Assembly (NCBI GenBank): GCA_016930135.1
Contig: JAFGHM010000056.1
Location: forward strand, 1-34,754
Direction of reading: 5' to 3'
Source of the DNA: Thermoplasmatota archaeon
GTDB taxonomy: Archaea; Thermoplasmatota; Thermoplasmata; UBA10834
Length of the DNA stretch: 34,754 nt
Of the stretch, positions 1-8,830 are shown one piece after another; the stretch's first letter is position 1; each line of letters begins with the position of its first letter. A model generated the notes under the pieces. The model saw only the letters and a list, made by a program, of their open reading frames with translations, did no database searches and had not been told where the DNA came from. The position numbers and the translations under genes are program-made.

Positions 1-2
1 CG

Positions 3-1496
3 ATCCAGACCTACATCCCAGACCTGATACACAGGAAAGGTGACGACATGCTCCGGATCATCGTGTGTACGGACCGGTTCGGCCCGAGCATATCGTTCGG
101 AATACGGGTGGCGAGGCTCAGCGACGGCAGTTGGGACGTGCTGGCGAACGGCACCATCTCGCACAGGGAGACCACGGTCGAGGTGCTCGTCGACCCCCTG
201 ATGTGCATCATGCGCAGGTTCGTGGAGGTGCACTGCAAGGGGCGCGCCTGGGGTATGGACATCCTCGTTCCGGAAGTCGAGCCTTACGACCTTGCTGAGG
301 CGAGCACATCGGACATCCCAGGCATAGGCGCGTTCCTGTCGAACGTGCCGATACCTGTGCTCGGGCTCTCCGCTTCTGTGGAGGCCGGGATGAGGCTCAA
401 GTACTCCCCGCCGTTCCCGACGGACGTGGTGGTGAACGAGTTCGAGCCCAATCCGAAGGGCGAGGACTCCGGTGAGGAGTGGGTGGAGCTCTATAACCCG
501 CTCGCACAGCCAAGGTGCGTGGATGGGTGGCGCCTAGCCACGGTCCACGGCGGACAGAAAGAGATGGCGATATCCGGCACGATTCCCGCGAACGGTCTAA
601 TGGTGGTCACCTTCGCTGAGACCTCCATAGACAACGGCATCCCCGGCGACCCTTTCAACGACGGGGACGCGATCGTGCTCATCGACGCTGGGGGAGTTAC
701 GGTAGACACGACCCCTGTGCAGAGGGACAGCGCGAACGACGAGCGCACTTGGCAACGCACGTGGGACGGAGGCCCGAGGTGGGCATTCACGGCCGGTGGC
801 AAAGGTGTCTCCAACGGTCCTCCCGTGATGCTCGCGTCCGGGGACTTCATCGCGAAGGCCCTCTTCGAGGCGCTGAAGCAGGCGTTCGTGGACACGCAGC
901 TGCAAGAGGTGTCAGCCTCTCTGGACTTCGTGGCCATGTTCGCCAAGCGGGTCTTGAACAACCTCATAGAGAACCTACTAGGGCTCATCGGCGAGATCAT
1001 TCACGAGGTCATCTTCTACGTCAAGGTCATGGTATCGGACGTGACGGGCTCGGGCAGTGTCGGGTTCAGGGCGTCCTTCGTCGTGACGGGAGAGGCGATC
1101 GTTGACCTTGTGAGGTGGCTCATATTCAACCTCGCGACCTTCATAGTCAACCTCGGCCGGGCGAACAACCCGATCGCCTACCCTGCATTCCCGACGAGCA
1201 TCTTCTCGGGGCTCTTCCTCAGGTTCGAGCTGCTGTTCGAGGTCGGATTGCCGAGGATGGTGAGGGCGATCGGGGCCATCGGCCCTCTCGACCAGGAATA
1301 CGCCTGTGCGGTGTCCATATCGCCCAACATACCCGCTCTGGGAAAGCTCGCGGGCAAGAGCTGGGGCAGCTGGTGCGTCGAGTTCGGGATCTACCTCGAG
1401 GGCGTCCCCCGGCAGTTCGCCAAGGGCATGCTCAGCAAGGGCGCGGGCGACGCGATCGACTTCTGGGTGGTCAAGGCGAGGGCCTACAGCGTGTGA
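3..1496 (+). CDS. Lamin-tail (LTD) domain-containing protein, 5'-truncated by window edge
   Basis: ORF 48..1496 stays open upstream to the window edge (frame 3 reads IQTYIPDLIHRKGDD before M48). LTD-like segment VVVNEFEPNPKGEDSGEEWVELYNPL...DGWRL...GDAIVLID. Confidence 0.75.
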   Translation: MQTYIPDLIHRKGDDMLRIIVCTDRFGPSISFGIRVARLSDGSWDVLANGTISHRETTVEVLVDPLMCIMRRFVEVHCKGRAWGMDILVPEVEPYDLAEASTSDIPGIGAFLSNVPIPVLGLSASVEAGMRLKYSPPFPTDVVVNEFEPNPKGEDSGEEWVELYNPLAQPRCVDGWRLATVHGGQKEMAISGTIPANGLMVVTFAETSIDNGIPGDPFNDGDAIVLIDAGGVTVDTTPVQRDSANDERTWQRTWDGGPRWAFTAGGKGVSNGPPVMLASGDFIAKALFEALKQAFVDTQLQEVSASLDFVAMFAKRVLNNLIENLLGLIGEIIHEVIFYVKVMVSDVTGSGSVGFRASFVVTGEAIVDLVRWLIFNLATFIVNLGRANNPIAYPAFPTSIFSGLFLRFELLFEVGLPRMVRAIGAIGPLDQEYACAVSISPNIPALGKLAGKSWGSWCVEFGIYLEGVPRQFAKGMLSKGAGDAIDFWVVKARAYSV

Positions 1497-1545
1497 GCCT
1501 CAGAAACAAATAAATGCACTTGACGCATCCATTGGACGATACGCA

Positions 1546-2757
1546 ATGGCAATAGACCTCTCAGGCTTCCTAGACCAGCTGCTGGAGGAGGTCTGGTTCG
1601 AGCTCACCTTCCTGCTAGTCATCGCGCTCTTCGCCAGCTTCATATTCACCAGGTTCGGCCAGCCCAAGGTCATCGCGTACATAGTCATAGGCGTGGTCCT
1701 GGGATACTTCGGCATCATCAGGACCTCGGGGTCGGAGGCCGCGGGCTTCCCGGAGACGCTCGAGTTCCTGGCGCAGCTGGGGGCGATAATCCTCCTGTTC
1801 ATGATCGGGCTGGAGTGCGACCTGAAGGAGATATACACGCGGCGGTCGATATCGATCGCCATCGGAGGCGTCCTCGTCCCCTGGGGCGGCGGGTTCCTGA
1901 TCGCGCATCTGTTCGACTACGGGGCCGATGCCGTCTTCATAGGCGCGACCCTGGTAGCCACGAGCGTCGCCGTGACCGCGAGCGTGCTCAACGAGATAGG
2001 CCTGGTGGGCACGCAGGTGACCTACGCGATCGTGGGCGCTGCCGTCGTGGATGACATCTTGGGCATGGTCGTGCTCGCGATATCAGGCCGGACCACGGGC
2101 GGTATCGATATCCCGGAGATATCCTACATCATCCTCGTCGCCGCGCTGTTCGTCGTGGTCGGGGGTTGGCTGGGCTCGCACTTCCTGGTAAAGCTCGTTT
2201 TCAACATCCAGGTCTCGGGATACAGGAGGAGGATGCCCATGAGCGGGTTCGTGCTCGCCCTCGCGATAGCGTTCCTCTACGCGAACGTCGCGGAGATACT
2301 CGGGATCTCTGCGATCGTGGGGGCCTTCGTCGCCGGGACTGCGTTCTCCGGTTCCGTGCTCCGGGACGGCTTCCGGAAAGGCACGCAGTATCTTGAAGCG
2401 CTCTTCGTGCCGATATTCTTCGTCTCGCTCGGTGTGGTCGTTGACGTGAGGGCGATGTGGGACACCATATGGTTCGGCATCGTGCTCACCTTGGTCGCAG
2501 TTGCGACCAAGATAGTGGGCTGCGGGATCCCTGCATGGTTCACCGGCATGTCCAAGATGGACTCCCTGGCCGTGGGCATGGGCATGGTCCCAAGGCTGGA
2601 GATAGCGCTGGTGATAGCGTACTACGGGCTGTCGCAGGAGATAATCGGCCCGGACATATACTCGGTCGTCGTCTTCATGGGCCTGATGACGGCAGTCTTC
2701 ACCCCTTCCGTGCTGAAGTGGATCCTGAAGCTCGGGGGACACAAAGTGGATCTCTGA
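1546..2757 (+). CDS. Cation:proton antiporter (CPA2 / KefB-NapA type)
   Basis: MAIDLSGFLDQLLEEV...; many hydrophobic helices; motifs GAIILLFMIGLECDLKE, AAVVDDILGMVVLAI, FVPIFFVSLGVVVDV. Start taken at ATG 1546, not the ORF-track start at 1306, which overlaps the previous gene. Confidence 0.9.
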   Translation: MAIDLSGFLDQLLEEVWFELTFLLVIALFASFIFTRFGQPKVIAYIVIGVVLGYFGIIRTSGSEAAGFPETLEFLAQLGAIILLFMIGLECDLKEIYTRRSISIAIGGVLVPWGGGFLIAHLFDYGADAVFIGATLVATSVAVTASVLNEIGLVGTQVTYAIVGAAVVDDILGMVVLAISGRTTGGIDIPEISYIILVAALFVVVGGWLGSHFLVKLVFNIQVSGYRRRMPMSGFVLALAIAFLYANVAEILGISAIVGAFVAGTAFSGSVLRDGFRKGTQYLEALFVPIFFVSLGVVVDVRAMWDTIWFGIVLTLVAVATKIVGCGIPAWFTGMSKMDSLAVGMGMVPRLEIALVIAYYGLSQEIIGPDIYSVVVFMGLMTAVFTPSVLKWILKLGGHKVDL

Positions 2758-2786
2758 GCTCGCGCCATCTACACGAGATCGATGTG

Positions 2787-2987
2787 TCAGCTGCCCGCGA
2801 CCGCGTAGTGCTCGCTATGGTCCCTGTTGTGGGCGAACCGGCTGTTCTCGTCGGCGTCTGGGCCCTTCATCCCGAGCGCCAGCAGGAACGCTCTGCCGAA
2901 TGCCATCGCGGCCTCCGTGTTGCCCTCGTCGAGCTCGTGGAGGAAAGCCCTACCCACGAGCAACGCAAAATCCTTGTTCGCCTCCAT
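2787..2987 (-). CDS. Small hypothetical protein (66 aa)
   Basis: MEANKDFALLVGRAFLHELDEGNTEAAMAFGRAFLLALGMKG...; TATA-like ctatataac about 35-40 nt upstream on the minus strand; fills the gap between two genes. Confidence 0.5.
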   Translation of the reverse strand: MEANKDFALLVGRAFLHELDEGNTEAAMAFGRAFLLALGMKGPDADENSRFAHNRDHSEHYAVAGS

Positions 2988-3097
2988 GCAGGACCTACTC
3001 AGTCTTAGAATATTCGACGCCAGGGGTTATATAGAGGGCAGGGGCGACAATCAGTCCTGATTCTCACGTATGAGAAGTCTCCGGGCGCGATTCTAGG

Positions 3098-4360
3098 CTA
3101 CTCGATGAGCTCGGTCCCCTGCATATACGTCCGGAGCACATCCGGAACGGTCACCGTGCCGTCCCTGTTCTGGTAGTTCTCCAGCACGGCGGCCATCGTG
3201 CGAGGAAGCGCGATCCCCGAGCCGTTCAGGGTGTGGACGAACTCGCTCCTGAGGTGCGGCTCGCGTCTGAACTTGATCATGGCCCGTCTCGCCTGGAACT
3301 CCTTGAAGTTGCTGCAGGAGGACACCTCGAGCCACTGGTCCATGCCTGGAGCGTGGGCCTCGATGTCATAGGTCTTCGACGAGTGGAACCCCGTGCTGCC
3401 CGTGCACAGGAGCCTGACCCGGTATGGCAGCTTCAGGCCGCGCACGACCGCCTCGGCATCCCCCAGGAGGGCCTCGAGCTCCTGGAGCGATGTCTCCGGA
3501 AGGACGAACTTCACGAGCTCGACCTTGTTGAACTGGTGGACCCTCGCTATGCCCTTCGTCTCTATGTGCTTCCCCGCCTCCCGCCTGAAGGACGGCAGAT
3601 ATGCCGTGAGATTGATCGGGAGCTGGCGCGCGTCGAGTATCTCGTTCGCGAAAAGGTTGGTCACGGGCACCTCGGCCGTAGGGTTCAGCCAGAGGTCGTC
3701 CCTCTCGCACCAGTACATGTCGTCCTTCATCTTCGGCAGCGCAGCCGTGCCAACACAGCTCTTCCTGTTCGTGATCGCGGGAGGGAAGATCTCCCTGTAG
3801 CCCTGTGCGTGGTGCAGGTCGAGCATGAAATTGATCATCGCCCTCTCGAGCCTGGCACCGTCCCCCTTCAGCACGTAGAAGCCAGCTCCGGTGATCTTGA
3901 TCCCCCGCTCGAAATCGATGATGTCCAGCTTCTCGCCGATCTCCCAGTGCGTCAGAGGCTTGAAGTCGAACTCCCTCTTCTCGCCCCAGTGCCTCGGGAA
4001 GGTGTCGCCCTCGTCCGCGTTCCCTATCGGCACGCTCGGGTCGGGCATGTTCGGTATGTTCAGGAGGCATTCGTCCCTCTCCGACTCGATCCCCCTCAGG
4101 GACACGTCGATGGCCCTGATGCGCTCAGCGACTGCCTTCATCTCCGTTATCTTGGCCTGTCTCTCCTCCTTCGGGAGCTTCGGGATCTCCTCGGAGACGT
4201 CGTTCCTCTTGTTCCTGAGAGCGTTGCCCTCCTCGGTGAGCGCGCGCCAATTCTTGTCGAGTTCGAGGAATCTCTCCAGGACCGATGTCTCATGGCGTCT
4301 GTTCTCGAACGCCTGTCGCACCAGCCCTTCGTTCTCCCTTATGAACCTCGCGTCCAACAA
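3098..4360 (-). CDS. serS: Seryl-tRNA synthetase
   Basis: 420 aa; N-terminal coiled-coil MLDARFIRENEGLVRQAFENRR; class II motifs TNLFANEILDARQLPINLTAYLPSFRREAGKHIETKGIARVHQFNKVELVKF and LNGSGIALPRTMAAVLENYQ. Confidence 0.97.
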   Translation of the reverse strand: MLDARFIRENEGLVRQAFENRRHETSVLERFLELDKNWRALTEEGNALRNKRNDVSEEIPKLPKEERQAKITEMKAVAERIRAIDVSLRGIESERDECLLNIPNMPDPSVPIGNADEGDTFPRHWGEKREFDFKPLTHWEIGEKLDIIDFERGIKITGAGFYVLKGDGARLERAMINFMLDLHHAQGYREIFPPAITNRKSCVGTAALPKMKDDMYWCERDDLWLNPTAEVPVTNLFANEILDARQLPINLTAYLPSFRREAGKHIETKGIARVHQFNKVELVKFVLPETSLQELEALLGDAEAVVRGLKLPYRVRLLCTGSTGFHSSKTYDIEAHAPGMDQWLEVSSCSNFKEFQARRAMIKFRREPHLRSEFVHTLNGSGIALPRTMAAVLENYQNRDGTVTVPDVLRTYMQGTELIE

Positions 4361-4400
4361 CCCGGACCACGCTCACTTTTTTCTGCCAATCACATAGACG

Positions 4401-4427
4401 ATATATAAAAGCTGGTCACAGCCAGCT
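4401..4427 (-). promoter_or_regulatory. serS TATA box abutting a terminator-like hairpin of the upstream gene
   Basis: Minus strand: AGCTGG-ctgtga-CCAGCT followed by TTTTATATAT, about 40 nt upstream of the serS ATG and just after the stop of the YhbY-like gene. Confidence 0.45.
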
Positions 4428-4434
4428 CGCAAGG

Positions 4435-4692
4435 TCATTCCCTCGCAAGTACGACAGTCCTGCCTCTGACCTCGACAAGGAGCGATCCCGAGGCGTCCGC
4501 CAGCTTCCTGCCCGCGTCCTTCATGGGCACCTCGTAGGACTGCAGCACACGCGCCTTCACCAACTTCTTCTTCTCGAGCTGTTTCCTGAGCTCCTCCGCG
4601 ACGGAGGGAGTAATCCCGTCCTTGCCCACGTGGACCGTGGCCGGAAGCGACTGGGCCTTTCCTCTGAGCTCCCTGATGCTTTTCTTGTCCGC
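4435..4692 (-). CDS. CRS1/YhbY-type KH-like RNA-binding protein (start codon uncertain)
   Basis: DKKSIRELRGKAQSLPATVHVGKDGITPSVAEELRKQLEKKKLVKARVLQSYEVPMKDAGRKLADASGSLLVEVRGRTVVLARE. The ORF track starts at GTG 4629, but the domain continues upstream in frame with no ATG/GTG/TTG. A GCG codon sits where the start is expected. Confidence 0.75.
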   Translation of the reverse strand, partial: ADKKSIRELRGKAQSLPATVHVGKDGITPSVAEELRKQLEKKKLVKARVLQSYEVPMKDAGRKLADASGSLLVEVRGRTVVLARE

Positions 4693-4696
4693 GGGC

Positions 4697-5128
4697 TCAC
4701 CTCCCCGGCCGAATCGGATATCTGCTTATGTGTCCGCAATCAAGGCAGGTCATCGAGACCCAGCCTCTGCCCGTGCGGACCCTGACGTTCTTCGGAGGCA
4801 CGAAGAAGACCAGACACTCAGGGCAGTAGGTCCTCTTGTGGCCTGCGCGGACCTTATGCCTCTCGCCCATCCTAAGCGCGAGAGAGACATATCTGCGCGA
4901 GCGCCTGAAGTCTCCGAAGCGCGCCTCGTGCTCCGCGAGCTTGAACAGGCTCTCTATGCGCTCCTTGGCGATGTCCTTCGCGTCGCGCTTCCCCACATGT
5001 CTTCGGCCCATCGAGGCCGCCCATCTCATTACATGCCTATACTTCTTGTGAGATGAAGGCGCCTCGGGAGAGCGCAGTCCCGCATACCAGCGGATGCGTG
5101 CCAGGGTCTTCGCCCATCGATGTGCCAT
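4697..5128 (-). CDS. rnp4: RNase P protein component 4 (Rpp21/Rpr2 family)
   Basis: 143 aa basic protein with paired Cys: CPECLVFF...VSMTCLDCGHISRYPIR; AKERIESLFKLAEHEARFGDFRRSRRYVSLALRMGERHKVR is typical of the family. Confidence 0.85.
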   Translation of the reverse strand: MAHRWAKTLARIRWYAGLRSPEAPSSHKKYRHVMRWAASMGRRHVGKRDAKDIAKERIESLFKLAEHEARFGDFRRSRRYVSLALRMGERHKVRAGHKRTYCPECLVFFVPPKNVRVRTGRGWVSMTCLDCGHISRYPIRPGR

Positions 5129-5209
5129 TGGCCTGCCACTCAGTGAGCTTTAAATACGACGACCATTATCTCCGCAAACCTGAGATAGGAACCGCGTCCG
5201 GTGGTGAAG

Positions 5210-5725
5210 ATGTCCCGCAAGCCTGGAAGCATGTACAGAGAGATCAGAGGGCAGTCCTACTGCCGAAGGGAGTACATGGGGGGCGTCCCGGCCAACAGGA
5301 TAACACAGTTCGAGCACGGCACCAAGGGCGATTATCCGGTCAGGATGACCCTCAAGGTGGTCGAGCAGTGCCAGATCAGGCACATCGCCCTCGAGGCTGC
5401 GCGCATATCCGCGAACAGGTTCCTCGCGAAGAAGGTCCCTCAGTCGGGCTATCATCTCAAGATCAGGGTCTTCCCACACAACGTGCTCAGGGAGAACAAG
5501 ATCGCCACGGGTGCGGGTGCGGACCGTATCTCGGACGGCATGAGGCACGCGTTCGGTAAGCCGATCGGAACGGCTGCAAGGGTCAAGCGCGACCAGGACA
5601 TAATGACCTTGGAGACGACCCAGGCGAACTTCAACACGGCGAAGCTCGCACTCAAGAGGGCGGCGATCAAGATACCTTCGCCCTGCTACATAGTGCTGGA
5701 GCGAGGCAGTCCGCCGGCCGCGTGA
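5210..5725 (+). CDS. rpl10e: 50S ribosomal protein L10e (uL16)
   Basis: MSRKPGSMYREIRGQSYCRREYMGGVPANRITQFEHG...; ARISANRFLAKKV...LKIRVFPHNVLRENKIATGAGADRISDGMRHAFGKPIGTAARV. Confidence 0.97.
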   Translation: MSRKPGSMYREIRGQSYCRREYMGGVPANRITQFEHGTKGDYPVRMTLKVVEQCQIRHIALEAARISANRFLAKKVPQSGYHLKIRVFPHNVLRENKIATGAGADRISDGMRHAFGKPIGTAARVKRDQDIMTLETTQANFNTAKLALKRAAIKIPSPCYIVLERGSPPAA

Positions 5726-5757
5726 TCCGCCGGGCGCCTGGGCGAATCCGCGCAATG

Positions 5758-5763
5758 TTTTTT
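5758..5763 (+). terminator. Possible oligo-T archaeal terminator after rpl10e
   Basis: T6 run (caatgTTTTTTagt) 32 nt after the rpl10e stop, in the intergenic region. Confidence 0.35.
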
Positions 5764-5846
5764 AGTATCGGACTCTTTACTCCAACCGTCAGGCTGGCAC
5801 AGGCGGGTCCAGTGGTTCCCGAGCCGATATGGAAGGCCGTCTTCAC

Positions 5847-6842
5847 ATGTACGACATCGACCTCACTAGCGCGATATCCGAGATCAAGAGGCTGAAGGCC
5901 AGGATCGTCGCGCTGCAGGTGCCTGAGGGACTGAAGAAGAGGGCCTATCAGTTCGCCGAGGACATCGAGAAGAATTCCAGTGCTGAGGTGCTGGTCGTCG
6001 CGGAACCGTGCTTCGGGGCCTGCGACATCCCCAGCTCGCTGTTCGATATGGTCGACGCGGTGGTCAACATCGGCCACTCCCCCATCCCGTCGTTGAAGTA
6101 CGGAAAGCCCGTCATCTTCGTGGCCGCGCGTTCCAAGGTGCCCATAGTTGACCAGCTCAAGAAGTCCGTTGGCATGCTCCATGAGCCCGTGGGGGTCCTC
6201 GCGACTTCCCAGCACTTGACGCAGCTGGACGAGGTGATCGAGGGGCTCGAGAGCATGGGCATCAAGACGAAGATCTCGGAGGGGGACAGCAGGATCTCCC
6301 ACGCAGGCGAGGTCCTTGGCTGCAACTTCACAGCCGCGACCGCGCTCGCCAAGGATGTCAACAGCTATCTGCTGATAGGCAGCGGGTCGTTCCACGCATT
6401 GGGTGTGCATCTGTCGACCGGGAAGAAGATCGTTGTGCTCGACCCCAACCTGGAAGAGCCGCGCGAGATCGACCAGATCAAGGACAAGATGCTCAGGCAG
6501 CGCCATGCGGTCATCGAGAGGGCGGAGAACGCGCGGATCTTCGGCATCATCGTGGGTGAGAAGATCGGGCAGAGGCGTATGAGGAGGGCGAAGGAGCTCA
6601 GGAAGCTTCTCAGGTGGAAGCGGAAGGACGCCGCCCTCATACTCATGGATAAGTTCGACCCCGAGAAGCTGCGCTCGCTGCCCTTCGACGCCTATGTCTC
6701 CACAGCCTGTCCGAGGATCGCAATCGACGATGTGGCCATGTATGACAAACCTCTTCTCACTCCTCAGGAGCTCGAGATAGTGCTGGGAGTGAGGGATTGG
6801 GAGAACTACACCTTCGACCAGATGACCGAGGACGAGATCTGA
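5847..6842 (+). CDS. dph2: Diphthamide biosynthesis enzyme Dph2 (2-(3-amino-3-carboxypropyl)histidine synthase)
   Basis: MYDIDLTSAISEIKRLKARIVALQVPEGLKKRAYQFAEDIEK...VVAEPCFGACDIPSSL...VNIGHSPIPSL; conserved Cys in FGACD, AGEVLGCNF and STACPRIAIDD. ATG 5829 is an alternative start. Confidence 0.93.
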   Translation: MYDIDLTSAISEIKRLKARIVALQVPEGLKKRAYQFAEDIEKNSSAEVLVVAEPCFGACDIPSSLFDMVDAVVNIGHSPIPSLKYGKPVIFVAARSKVPIVDQLKKSVGMLHEPVGVLATSQHLTQLDEVIEGLESMGIKTKISEGDSRISHAGEVLGCNFTAATALAKDVNSYLLIGSGSFHALGVHLSTGKKIVVLDPNLEEPREIDQIKDKMLRQRHAVIERAENARIFGIIVGEKIGQRRMRRAKELRKLLRWKRKDAALILMDKFDPEKLRSLPFDAYVSTACPRIAIDDVAMYDKPLLTPQELEIVLGVRDWENYTFDQMTEDEI

Positions 6843-6855
6843 GGGAGGCTTCTGG

Positions 6856-7626
6856 TTGATGGACATCGATGTTCTTCTCGCGCGTGGGTGCAGTTCCGAC
6901 ATGAGGGTCGGCATCGGCCTTCCTGAGAGCGCGTTTGGGGCGACTCAGCGCAGGCTAAGATCTTCTGAATGTGGAATTCGGCTCGAGAGGTTCGGGGACG
7001 CGCGTGAGCTCGTTCGCTCGTTGAGATCAGAAGACCTGGACGCGGCCGTCAGAGGCACTCTGAGCTCATCGGCGGTGCTCACAGAGATCAGAGGCGCGTT
7101 CGGCATTGATGAGGTGATGCGGGCGGCGATCATGGGAGCCAGCAAGACCTTCGTCTTGGCCCCCGTGGGCATAGACGAGGGCATGGAGGCGTCCTCCAGG
7201 TTGCGCTTGGCAATGCACACGCTCAGGTACTTCGCAGGGGTCGGCTGGAGGCTGAGGGTCGGCGTGCTCTCGAAAGGCAGGCCCGAGGACCGCTCCAGAG
7301 GCTCCGAGATAGAGAGGAGCATTGACGACGGTGATTCGATTGCCGCAGCGCTGGCCGAGAAGGGATTCGAGGCCCGGCACTGCGGGATCCTGGTCGAGGA
7401 GGCGATCAAGGATTGCGACTTCGTCCTGTCTCCTGATGGCGTCTCAGGCAACCTCATGTTCAGGACATTGCACTTCGTCGGAGGCGCAAAGGCCTACGGG
7501 GCTCCCGTGGTTGATATCGAGAGGGTCTTCGTCGACACCTCAAGGGCCAAGGAGGATTTCTCGGAACCTATCATGCTGGCAGCTGCGCTGGCGGTCCATC
7601 CTCGCGCGCGTCAGGGACGGGCCTGA
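6856..7626 (+). CDS. mtxX: MtxX-like protein / methanogenesis marker protein 4
   Basis: DAAVRGTLSSSAVLTEI..., FVLAPVGIDEG, FVLSPDGVSGNLMFRTLHFVGGAKAYGAPVVDIERVFVDTSRAKEDFSEPIMLAAALA. Confidence 0.8.
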   Translation: MMDIDVLLARGCSSDMRVGIGLPESAFGATQRRLRSSECGIRLERFGDARELVRSLRSEDLDAAVRGTLSSSAVLTEIRGAFGIDEVMRAAIMGASKTFVLAPVGIDEGMEASSRLRLAMHTLRYFAGVGWRLRVGVLSKGRPEDRSRGSEIERSIDDGDSIAAALAEKGFEARHCGILVEEAIKDCDFVLSPDGVSGNLMFRTLHFVGGAKAYGAPVVDIERVFVDTSRAKEDFSEPIMLAAALAVHPRARQGRA

Positions 7627-7660
7627 AGTTCAAATACTGCCCTGGACTATCCCGTCGTGC

Positions 7661-8128
7661 ATGAGGCTGGAGATAAACGGTTGGTCGTCCAAGATAACAT
7701 TCTCTGCCACTCACATAATCCCGATGCACAAGAAGTGCGGCCGGCTCCACGGTCACGACTATGCCATCAATGCAAAGATAACCGGCGACATCGGGCCCGA
7801 CGGCGTGATCATGGACTTCATAAGCGTGAAGGAGTTCCTGAGAGGCATCGCGGCCGAGCTGGACCACAGGGTTCTGATTCCCAGGCGCGATCCCGGGGTC
7901 AAGGTCAACGGGGACTATGTGAGCTACAGGGTTGGCAACAACGACCTCCGTCTGCCTCTCTCGGACTGCATCCTCCTGGACATAGAGGTGGCGTCCGCGG
8001 AGACTCTCTCCGAGTTCGTGCTCAAACGGATGCTGGAGAAAGTCAGGTTTCCTGAGAATGTCAGGATGATCGAGATAGGCGTGGACGAGGGCCGTGGCCA
8101 GGGCGCCTGGACTTCGTCTGACCTCTGA
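7661..8128 (+). CDS. queD: 6-carboxytetrahydropterin synthase QueD / PTPS family
   Basis: MRLEINGWSSKITFSATHIIPMHKKCGRLHGHDYAINAKITGDIGPDGVIMDFISVKEFLR...LDHRVLIP...VASAETLSEFVLKRM; zinc-binding His and CxxxHGH. Start at ATG 7661, not the ORF-track start at 7322. Confidence 0.93.
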   Translation: MRLEINGWSSKITFSATHIIPMHKKCGRLHGHDYAINAKITGDIGPDGVIMDFISVKEFLRGIAAELDHRVLIPRRDPGVKVNGDYVSYRVGNNDLRLPLSDCILLDIEVASAETLSEFVLKRMLEKVRFPENVRMIEIGVDEGRGQGAWTSSDL

Positions 8129-8143
8129 GCGGGGTTGTGTTCG

Positions 8144-8830
8144 ATGGCTGAGGCTGTGGTTCTTCTTTCCGGAGGTCTTGATTCGTCCACGGTGCTCGCC
8201 ATCGCCAGGGAGCGCGGCTTCGAGATCACCGCTCTGACCTTCGACTACGGACAGAAGCACAGGCGCGAGGTGGACGGCGCCCGGAGGATAGCCGGGCATT
8301 TGAAGGTCAAAAAGCACATCGTAATGCCTCTGGACATCGGGCGATACGTCAGCACCGCTCTCACGACCGGATCGATGGAGATACCGCAGGGACGGACAAG
8401 GAACGAGATGTCCTCGGGGATACCGAGCACCTACGTCCCTTCGAGGAACACGGTCTTCCTCAGCATCGCTGCCTCCATAGCCGAGAGCGCGGGTGCCGAG
8501 GCTGTGTTCATAGCGGCGAACTCCGTGGATTTCAGCGGATACCCGGACTGCACTCCGGAGTTCCTGGAGGCGTTTCAGAAGGTGCTTGATGTCGGCACCA
8601 AGGCCGGCAAGGAGGGAAGGGGCATCAGGATAGAAGCGCCAATATTGCTCATGTCCAAGTCGCAGATCATAAGGGAGGCCGTGAGGCTCGGGGTGCCCCT
8701 TGAGCTGACCTGGAGCTGCTATCGGGGCGGGGCAAAGGCCTGCGGCAGGTGCGACTCGTGCCTACTGCGGTTGGAGGGCTTTTCGAAGGCGGGCATCGAC
8801 GACCCGCTGGAGTACGAGGTGAGACGCTGA
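8144..8830 (+). CDS. queC: 7-cyano-7-deazaguanine synthase QueC
   Basis: MAEAVVLLSGGLDSSTVLAIARERGFEITALTFDYGQKHRRE...; STYVPSRNTVFLSIA; CYRGGAKACGRCDSCLLR. Confidence 0.96.
   Translation: MAEAVVLLSGGLDSSTVLAIARERGFEITALTFDYGQKHRREVDGARRIAGHLKVKKHIVMPLDIGRYVSTALTTGSMEIPQGRTRNEMSSGIPSTYVPSRNTVFLSIAASIAESAGAEAVFIAANSVDFSGYPDCTPEFLEAFQKVLDVGTKAGKEGRGIRIEAPILLMSKSQIIREAVRLGVPLELTWSCYRGGAKACGRCDSCLLRLEGFSKAGIDDPLEYEVRR

Noticed and set aside
3233-4408. 391-aa plus-strand ORF antisense to serS
   Set aside because: Low-complexity Arg/Leu/Val translation of GC-rich antisense. The minus strand is unambiguous SerRS.
5667-6914. 415-aa minus-strand ORF antisense to dph2
   Set aside because: Antisense shadow of a clear Dph2 coding sequence, with no recognisable domain.
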